Assembly: GCF_022430545.2 (NCBI RefSeq)
Contig: NZ_CP092488.2
Coordinates: 2,046,001-2,110,000 of the forward strand
DNA length: 64,000 nt
Direction of reading: 5' to 3'
DNA from: Mycobacterium paraterrae
GTDB lineage: Bacteria; Actinomycetota; Actinomycetes; Mycobacteriales; Mycobacteriaceae
The notes beneath the pieces were generated by a model. That model was not told the DNA's origin and made no database searches. It was given only the letters and a program-made list of their open reading frames with translations. Shown piece after piece: positions 59,284-64,000 of this stretch. The translations under genes were made by a program, and so were the position numbers. Position 1 is the stretch's first letter, and the number at the start of each line of letters is the position of its first letter.

Positions 59284-60777
59284 TCAGTCTGAAGTTAGCT
59301 GGTTCCCTATCCGCGGCTCCACCGGAAGGCTCAGAACAAACCGCGCGCCACCGTGATGAGGGACGCAGACGAGGTCGCCGTGGTGGGCTCTTGCGAGCGC
59401 GCGCGCGATCGACAGTCCCAGCCCTGCTCCACCGCGATCGGCGTCCCGCGCAGCGTCCAGGCGGACAAGTCGTTCGAAGATCCGATCGCGTTCGGCATCC
59501 GGAATTCCTGGACCCGAGTCAGTAACCGTGAGCTTCGCTACGTCCGCACCGTTGTCAGCCGTGACGTCGACGACGATCGATCCCCCGGGCGGGGTGTGTC
59601 GGCGGGCGTTGTCGACGAGGTTGGACAGTATCTGCGCAAGCCGCGTGGGATCGGCCCGAACCGGGACGGCGCCGTCTCCGGTGCGCGTGATGAGCAAGCC
59701 AGGCGACAACATGGCCGCGCGTTCACATTCGGCGTCGGCGGTCGCCACGAGGTCCATTGCGACGAGATCCAACGCCAGACCGGCGTCGATGCGGGTCAGA
59801 TCGAGCATGTCCGAAATGAGACGACTGGCACGGCGGGACTCAGCGAGCAACAGCGCTGCGCGCCGGTACTGGCTCTGGGCCTGAGGGTCGTCGTTGTGCT
59901 GGACGGCGAAGTTGTGCAGTTGCTCGGCGGCCACGCGGATGCCGCTGATTGGTGTGCGGAGTTCGTGGGCAGCATCTGCGATGAACTGACGAGTGGTGGC
60001 TTCCGCGTGCTGGGCCACCGAGGCCGAATGCTGCGCGCGTCGCTCGGACGCCTCCAACGCGTCCAGCATCTCGTCGAAAGCGGCTGCGGCGCGGCCGAGT
60101 TCGGTGTCGGGGCGGTCCGGGCGCAGACGCTCGCCACGATCACCGCCGGTAATAGTCCGGGCGAGCGTCGTGAGGCGGTCCAGCGGGCGCAGCGCGGCCC
60201 GCGCCACCGCGCTGGACAGCGCACCCGCTATCGCCAGCGTGATCAACCCGGCGGTGAGCATGACTTCACGCAGCCGGCGGATCAACGCGGTGGTCGGAGT
60301 GGTATCCGCAACCAGAATGACGCGCCCACCGGTCTTCAGCGGGTGCACGATGACCGTCGCGGTGGCATCCGGTCGCGGCGGCGGGGGAGGCGGTGGCGGA
60401 GGTCCCCACGGCGGGGGCGGTGGTGGCGCTGGTGGCGGCGGCGGGACGATCGGGCCCGTCGTGGTCTCCGGCCGGATGGCGTGGTCGCCGTACGTGGCGC
60501 CGTCCGCGGTCACCAGCAGCGCCCTGATGCCACCGCCGCCCAACTGTGCGACCAGCTGGCCGGGCGGTGTGTGGACGGCAGCCAACGCGTCGGCGCGCGA
60601 CGCACTCGCCATCAGCCGGTCGTGGCGATCGCGGCGGGCCTGGGCGCCCACCAGCGCATCGATCGTCACGCCGAGCACCAGCAGCAGAACGGTCAACACG
60701 GCCAGCACGATCACGCTGACCCGCCGGTGAAGCGACGGGGTGGGGGTTGGCGGGTTCGGCGCGGCGCGGTCGGTCAC
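59284..60777 (-). CDS. Histidine kinase with polyproline extracytoplasmic region
   Basis: 497 aa. TM1 about 20-42; extracytoplasmic region about 45-160 containing a run of almost pure Pro with single Ala, Trp and Gly breaks at residues 112-136; TM2 about 172-194; HAMP about 195-250; HisKA AAHELRTPISG with His271. HATPase N-box is NLVDNARRHTPPG, with VTDSGPGIP and GGAGLGLSIARALARAH. Classical OmpR-type partner kinase. Translationally coupled to the response regulator (4-nt overlap). Input unknown; the Pro-rich sensor is unusual. Confidence 0.92.
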   Translation of the reverse strand: MTDRAAPNPPTPTPSLHRRVSVIVLAVLTVLLLVLGVTIDALVGAQARRDRHDRLMASASRADALAAVHTPPGQLVAQLGGGGIRALLVTADGATYGDHAIRPETTTGPIVPPPPPAPPPPPPWGPPPPPPPPPRPDATATVIVHPLKTGGRVILVADTTPTTALIRRLREVMLTAGLITLAIAGALSSAVARAALRPLDRLTTLARTITGGDRGERLRPDRPDTELGRAAAAFDEMLDALEASERRAQHSASVAQHAEATTRQFIADAAHELRTPISGIRVAAEQLHNFAVQHNDDPQAQSQYRRAALLLAESRRASRLISDMLDLTRIDAGLALDLVAMDLVATADAECERAAMLSPGLLITRTGDGAVPVRADPTRLAQILSNLVDNARRHTPPGGSIVVDVTADNGADVAKLTVTDSGPGIPDAERDRIFERLVRLDAARDADRGGAGLGLSIARALARAHHGDLVCVPHHGGARFVLSLPVEPRIGNQLTSD

Positions 60778-61505
60778 GATCGATGCGGCGTCATCCGATA
60801 CCCGATCCCGCGCACGGTGTGCAGGATGCGAGGGCCATGCGCTTCAAGTTTGCGACGCAGCGCACTGATGTGGACGTGGACCAAGTTGGCGTCGTAGGCG
60901 TCATACCCCCACACTGCCGTCAGGATCTGGCTGGCGCTGACGATGCGACCTCGTTGCTCGACCAAGAAGGTGAGCAGGCGTAATTCGGTGGCCGTCAGGT
61001 CCAGCCGGCGCCCCGCACGGGCAATCACTCCGGCGTCCACGTCGAGCGCCAGATCGCCGTATTGAACGACCGAGGGCTGTCGGCCGAGCCGACGCAACAC
61101 CGCACCTATACGCGACAGCAACTCGGCCAGCTCGAACGGTTTGACCACGTAATCGTCTGCGCCACCGTCCAATCCGCGCACCCGGTCCGGCAGCCCATCT
61201 CGAGCTGTGAGTAACACGATGGCCGCTTCACCCCAATCACGGACGACGTCGATCAACGCGAAACCGTCCCTGCCGGGCAACATCACGTCCAGTACGACCA
61301 GATCGGGACGAAAGCCGTCCAAGACAGTTTCCAACTCGGCCCCATCCGGCTGAGCCGACACGAGGTATCCGGCATCGGTCAGTGCCTCGCTGACCATCTC
61401 CCGGATCGCCTCGGAATCCTCGACGATCAATACCCGAGTGGCCTGCGATTGACGCACCGCACCGCGGTGCCGCAACGAATGTTGCGGGCCGCCAGCTGTC
61501 GTCAT
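60774..61505 (-). CDS. OmpR-family response regulator
   Basis: 243 aa from ATG 61505; a start at 61652 would add 49 residues spanning the operator region and is rejected. Receiver: ED at 29-30, Asp73 in VLDVMLPG, Lys in VVKPFELAEL. Winged-helix output: GRRLDLTATELRLLTFLVEQRGRIVSASQILTAVWGYDAYDANLVHVHISALRRKLE. Regulates its own operon and probably the divergent proline-rich gene through the repeats at 61538-61591. Confidence 0.92.
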   Translation of the reverse strand: MTTAGGPQHSLRHRGAVRQSQATRVLIVEDSEAIREMVSEALTDAGYLVSAQPDGAELETVLDGFRPDLVVLDVMLPGRDGFALIDVVRDWGEAAIVLLTARDGLPDRVRGLDGGADDYVVKPFELAELLSRIGAVLRRLGRQPSVVQYGDLALDVDAGVIARAGRRLDLTATELRLLTFLVEQRGRIVSASQILTAVWGYDAYDANLVHVHISALRRKLEAHGPRILHTVRGIGYRMTPHRS

Positions 61506-61537
61506 CGCCCCATTCTCATCGCCCGCGGCGTCCCTGT

Positions 61538-61554
61538 CTGAAGCGCACCTGAAG
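61538..61554. promoter_or_regulatory. Response-regulator site, direct repeat 1
   Basis: CTGAAGCGCACCTGAAG: two CTGAAG copies with an 11-bp period, the spacing used by OmpR-type tandem dimers. It lies 33 bp upstream of the response regulator start. Confidence 0.6.
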
Positions 61555-61574
61555 AAATCGACGAACTGCGCGCT

Positions 61575-61591
61575 CTTCAGATTGGCTTCAG
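61575..61591. promoter_or_regulatory. Response-regulator site, direct repeat 2 (inverted)
   Basis: CTTCAGATTGGCTTCAG: two CTTCAG copies, 11-bp period, the exact reverse complement element of site 1. It lies 60 bp upstream of the proline-rich membrane protein gene. The two sites together point outward to both divergent genes. Confidence 0.6.
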
Positions 61592-61650
61592 CCTCGCTCC
61601 TTAGCGTCACGTCCAGAGGAAGACATTCGCAACCGTTTACTGGAGGCATC

Positions 61651-62088
61651 ATGAGCGACGATCAATTCGAGCCCCGAACGGGCAGGCAGGCGGGCCAAAC
61701 CCTGACCGGCGAGCCCGAACCGCAGCTACCAGAGCCGCACCCGGTGGCTGTCGCGAGACCGTCGATCGTGCACCGCAACCCGGTCGGCGTGGCCGTCGGT
61801 GCGGCCGTCGTCGGACTGGTCCTGGGCGCGATTCTGGTCGGCGTGCTTGCCCGGTTCTTCGCCCCGGGCCCAGGGCCTTGGGGACCGCCGCCGCCACCGG
61901 GGGCGTGGTCCAGTCAGCCGGCGCCCGGGTGGGGCCCGCCTCCACCTCCTCCGCCGCATTGGCACCCCGCTCCTCCGCACGCCCTGTGGGACGCATGCCC
62001 ACCGCCCCCTCCGGACGGTCCCGCGGCGGGACCTCGACCTGGGCCGGCTGAGCTTCCTCCGCCGCCCGCTGCACCGCCGGCCGGCTGA
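61651..62088 (+). CDS. Proline-rich single-pass membrane protein
   Basis: 145 aa from ATG 61651, set by GGAGG 6 nt upstream; an in-frame extension to 61582 lies in the operator region. Cytoplasmic N-terminus (1-43), membrane segment NPVGVAVGAAVVGLVLGAILVGVLARFF (43-70), then an extracytoplasmic tail with about 40% Pro broken by Trp, Gly and His (WGPPPPPPGAW, HWHPAPPHALWDACP). The tail resembles the Pro-rich segment of the divergent kinase. No family is recognised. Confidence 0.75.
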   Translation: MSDDQFEPRTGRQAGQTLTGEPEPQLPEPHPVAVARPSIVHRNPVGVAVGAAVVGLVLGAILVGVLARFFAPGPGPWGPPPPPGAWSSQPAPGWGPPPPPPPHWHPAPPHALWDACPPPPPDGPAAGPRPGPAELPPPPAAPPAG

Positions 62089-62104
62089 CGGTTGAGGAGC
62101 TGTC

Positions 62105-62200
62105 ATGGTCACGTTGGGACCGCCGCCGCCCGAGTCGCATATTTCGCTGGCGCATAGGCTCAATCGGCGCGCCACCAAGCAGTGGCCCGGTATCTGGTGA
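62105..62200 (+). CDS. Possible 31-aa small protein
   Basis: ATG 62105 with GAGGAG 5 nt upstream, 16 nt after the stop of the proline-rich gene. It encodes 31 residues (MVTLGPPPPESHISLAHRLN then RRATKQWPGIW). The tail WPGIW and the Shine-Dalgarno argue for translation. No family is known. It could equally be the 5' edge of a leader. Confidence 0.4.
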   Translation: MVTLGPPPPESHISLAHRLNRRATKQWPGIW

Positions 62201-62314
62201 TCGGGGGCGAAGGCCCGTTAGCCACTGATGTCGTTGCGTTGCAATAGCTTTGAGATCACTCGGGCCGACAGAGGGCAAGTGAGCTGGTTGGGCCCCGGAT
62301 AGAAAGACACGGGT
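62201..62314. other. Short gap before the Lys/Ala-rich gene
   Basis: No gene or clear regulatory repeat seen; probably carries the promoter of 62315. Confidence 0.3.
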
Positions 62315-62872
62315 GTGAGCGGTAGCGAAGTGGTCCGTCGTTTGACCCCCGCGACTAAAGCAGTCGCGAAGAAGGCGGCGGCGAAAAAGGTCGCGAAGAA
62401 GGCGCCGGCAAAGAAGGCGGCGGCGAAGAAGGCCGCCAAGAAGGCGCCGGCAAAGAAGGCGCCGGCGAAAAAGGCCGCCAAGAAGGTACCGGGGAAGAAG
62501 GCCGCGCCGAAGAAGGCGGCCAAGAAGCCGCCCGCGAAGAAGGCGGCGGCCAAGAAGGTACCGGGGAAGAAGGCCGCGCCGAAGAAGGCGGCCAAGAAGG
62601 CGGCGCCGTCACAAAGGACTGCTTCCGCGCCGACGGATCGGGCGCAACGACAATCCGAAGGCACGAAGCCGACACTGAAGGTGCCCGAGTTACCGGCTCC
62701 GCCAACCGATCCCGCAGAGATTCTCGGTCTGTCCGAGCCGTTCGACGACAGTGACCTTCGGCGAGCCTGGCGCACTTTCGCCGCCCGCCACCACCCCGAT
62801 CAGGGCGGCGACCCGGTGACATTTACCCGAGGGCGCAGAGCCTACGACGAATTACGCGCTCGGCCGAGGTAG
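62315..62872 (+). CDS. Histone-H1-like Lys/Ala tail fused to a J-domain
   Basis: 185 aa, GTG start. Residues about 15-98 are a low-complexity PAKKA/AAKK repeat like the C-terminal tail of mycobacterial HupB or H1-like proteins, expected to bind DNA non-specifically. Residues about 130-185 are a compact J-domain: EILGLSEPFDDSDLRRAWRTFAARHHPDQGGD with the catalytic HPD at 160-162. The J-domain stimulates Hsp70 (DnaK). The combination would recruit DnaK to nucleoprotein (inference). The tail's DNA contains two 51-bp identical copies. Confidence 0.8.
   Translation: MSGSEVVRRLTPATKAVAKKAAAKKVAKKAPAKKAAAKKAAKKAPAKKAPAKKAAKKVPGKKAAPKKAAKKPPAKKAAAKKVPGKKAAPKKAAKKAAPSQRTASAPTDRAQRQSEGTKPTLKVPELPAPPTDPAEILGLSEPFDDSDLRRAWRTFAARHHPDQGGDPVTFTRGRRAYDELRARPR
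62477..62599 (+). repeat. Duplicated 51-bp block in the Lys/Ala tail
   Basis: 62477-62527 and 62549-62599 are identical over 51 bp, a 72-bp (24-codon) period, so the tail is growing or shrinking by recent tandem duplication. Confidence 0.9.
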
Positions 62873-62930
62873 CCAGGACGTCGCGCCGGGCGCGCGCGAA
62901 TCACTTCTCGCAAAACCTATTGTTGTAGTC

Positions 62931-64000
62931 GTGTCGGACGCGGTGCTCGGTGTCTCCATGACGCCAACCTCTGTCCGCACCGTGCTGGTGGCGGGCGCGA
63001 AGGCGGACGGAGTCGCGGTCAACCAGGGCAATTTCGGCATCGCACACGGCGCCGACCTGCCATCCGGCACCGCGACCGAGCAGATCATCGCCACCATTCT
63101 GATCACCCGTGAGACGGCGGCCAGCGCTGGTTATCGGGTGACGTCCACGGGAGTCACCTGGCTCGATGTGGCCGCGGCGACGGCTTTGCGTGAGGGACTG
63201 GCTACGCGCCGAATCGACAACGTGCTGCTGGTGTCGCCGTTCCACTCCGCGATCGCGCTGGCCCGTGCCGCCGGTGAGTCTGCGGCCTACGACCACACCG
63301 CGCTGCTGTGCATCGAGCCCGACGTCGCGACGCTTGCGGTGGTCAGCGCCGAGGACGGAACGGTCGTGGAGGTGCGGCGGCGGTTTTTGCCGGAGGACGA
63401 CGGAGAAGCGGTCGCGGCACTCGTGGAGATGGTCAACGATGCGGAAGCGATGGAGGCCGGACCGCAGGGGGTGTTCGTGGTCGGCTCCGGTGTCGACGTC
63501 CCACTGATCATGCCTGCCCTGGTCGAGGCGACGTCTCTTCCGGTGACCGCGCCCGACCAGCCCGAGACCGCACTGGCCCGCGGCGCCGCGCTGGCGTCGG
63601 CGAACACCGAGCTGTTGACGGCGTCGGCGATCGAGTTGGCCCGCACCGAAGGTCGCGCCGCCGGATACACCGACATCGCGCTGCTGTGCATCGAGCCGGA
63701 CTCGGCGACCTCAGCGGTGCTGAGCACCCACGGTGACTCGGTCGCGGAAGTGCGGCGGCGTTTCCTGCCGAGTGACGACGCCGCGGCGCTGACCGCGCTT
63801 GTGGAGATCGCCCGAGGTCTAGAGGCGACGGACGGCGGCCCGCAGGGGCTGTTCTTGCTCGGTTCCGGTGTCGACGTCCCACTGATCATGCCGGATTTAG
63901 CTGCGGCGACGTCACTTCCGATCACCACACCGGAGCAGCCTTCGGTGGGTTCGGCCCGAGGCGCTGCGCTCGCGTCGGCGAATGCGTCGTCGTTGGCGTC
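62931..64000 (+). CDS. DUF7159-like protein with tandem repeats, runs off the window
   Basis: At least 356 codons from GTG 62931, no stop before 64000. The opening VSDAVLGVSMTPTSVRTVLVAGAKADGVAV is the characteristic N-terminus of a mycobacterial family of unknown function. Residues about 120-245 and from about 246 onward are two copies of a 126-residue repeat with conserved ALLCIEPD, EVRRRFLP and GSGVDVPLIMP, an actin/Hsp70-ATPase-like strand pattern. C-terminal half unseen. Confidence 0.8.
   Translation, partial: MSDAVLGVSMTPTSVRTVLVAGAKADGVAVNQGNFGIAHGADLPSGTATEQIIATILITRETAASAGYRVTSTGVTWLDVAAATALREGLATRRIDNVLLVSPFHSAIALARAAGESAAYDHTALLCIEPDVATLAVVSAEDGTVVEVRRRFLPEDDGEAVAALVEMVNDAEAMEAGPQGVFVVGSGVDVPLIMPALVEATSLPVTAPDQPETALARGAALASANTELLTASAIELARTEGRAAGYTDIALLCIEPDSATSAVLSTHGDSVAEVRRRFLPSDDAAALTALVEIARGLEATDGGPQGLFLLGSGVDVPLIMPDLAAATSLPITTPEQPSVGSARGAALASANASSLA
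63289..64000 (+). repeat. Tandem 378-bp coding repeat
   Basis: Copy 1 spans 63289-63666 and copy 2 starts at 63667 and is cut by the window end. Blocks such as CGCTGCTGTGCATCGAGCC and a 26-bp block around 63488/63866 are identical, so the duplication is fairly recent or kept by conversion. Confidence 0.8.

Noticed and set aside
62218..62775. Minus-strand frame of 185 codons with Phe/Ala repeats
   Set aside because: It is the antisense shadow of the Lys/Ala-rich J-domain gene.
63287..63928. Minus-strand Ser-rich frame of 213 codons
   Set aside because: Antisense shadow of the repeat gene; no ribosome site.
1..64000. CRISPR array, rRNA, phage genes or an integrase
   Set aside because: No arrays of spaced short repeats and no such genes seen; direct repeats present are coding or operator pairs.

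Overview
The window is GC-rich actinobacterial DNA and almost certainly comes from a non-tuberculous Mycobacterium or close relative. The evidence is the set of lineage-typical families (DUF732, DUF4333, DUF5994, DUF1490/PacL, DUF7159-like, GAF-ANTAR proteins, a FadE6-sized double acyl-CoA dehydrogenase, an F420-type oxidoreductase) together with frequent GTG starts and 4-nt ATGA/GTGA gene overlaps. It looks like chromosomal accessory sequence rather than a phage or plasmid: one insertion sequence is present and no integrase, capsid, CRISPR or rRNA gene was seen.

Layout. 1-5.2 kb: a truncated redoxin-like gene and an alpha/beta hydrolase. The divergent TetR gene is split by a complete IS3-family element (1655-2946, 25-bp inverted repeats, 3-bp target duplication). 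Then come a DUF4333 membrane protein and a zinc metallopeptidase lipoprotein. 5.4-11 kb: DUF1330, a TetR with a perfect palindromic operator, a secreted DUF732 protein, an AraC regulator, and an operon of serine hydrolase, carboxymuconolactone-decarboxylase-like and MBL-fold proteins. 11.1-13.5 kb: a hybrid metal-transport operon in which a FetA-like ATPase, a PacL (DUF1490) protein and a fusion of a CtpC-type N-terminal metal domain to a FetB-type permease are co-encoded. 13.8-15.4 kb: HTH, hydrolase and YqeY-like genes overlapping by 4 nt. 15.5-18.8 kb: an overlapping response regulator-phosphatase, histidine kinase and response regulator operon.

18.9-31.2 kb: MarR with an F420/NADP oxidoreductase, a GAF-ANTAR regulator, DUF5994, a catabolic operon (two amidohydrolase-fold proteins, a double acyl-CoA dehydrogenase and a small protein) with a divergent TetR, and two membrane proteins. 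31.3-43.3 kb is an energy and selenium island. It holds cytochrome bd oxidase (cydAB) facing a formate dehydrogenase operon (selD, a Sec-containing alpha subunit, a Fe-S beta subunit, an NrfD-type membrane subunit). Divergent from that operon is selC (tRNA-Sec), selA and selB. The alpha subunit reads through an in-frame UGA followed at 11 nt by a SECIS hairpin with a GGUCU loop. All factors needed to make and insert selenocysteine are therefore encoded next to their one visible client. Formate oxidation could feed quinol to the neighbouring bd oxidase.

43.3-59 kb: small membrane proteins, a membrane-anchored esterase, a family-1 glycosyltransferase, an SDR, an Orn/Lys/Arg decarboxylase-fold enzyme, an L,D-transpeptidase, a 4-alpha-glucanotransferase, a NIPSNAP/MarR divergent pair with two matched operators, a second GAF-ANTAR protein, CsbD, a family-4 glycosyltransferase, a universal stress protein and two transporters. 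59.3-64 kb: a two-component system whose kinase has a polyproline sensor. Mirrored 11-bp-period direct repeats separate it from a divergent proline-rich membrane protein. After it come a histone-H1-like Lys/Ala tail fused to a J-domain and a repeat-containing DUF7159-like gene that runs off the end.

The two strongest leads are the PacL / HMA-FetB / FetA metal exporter candidate and the polyproline sensor pair. The selenoprotein island is the best-supported complete system. All functional calls are from reading motifs; no database search was possible.
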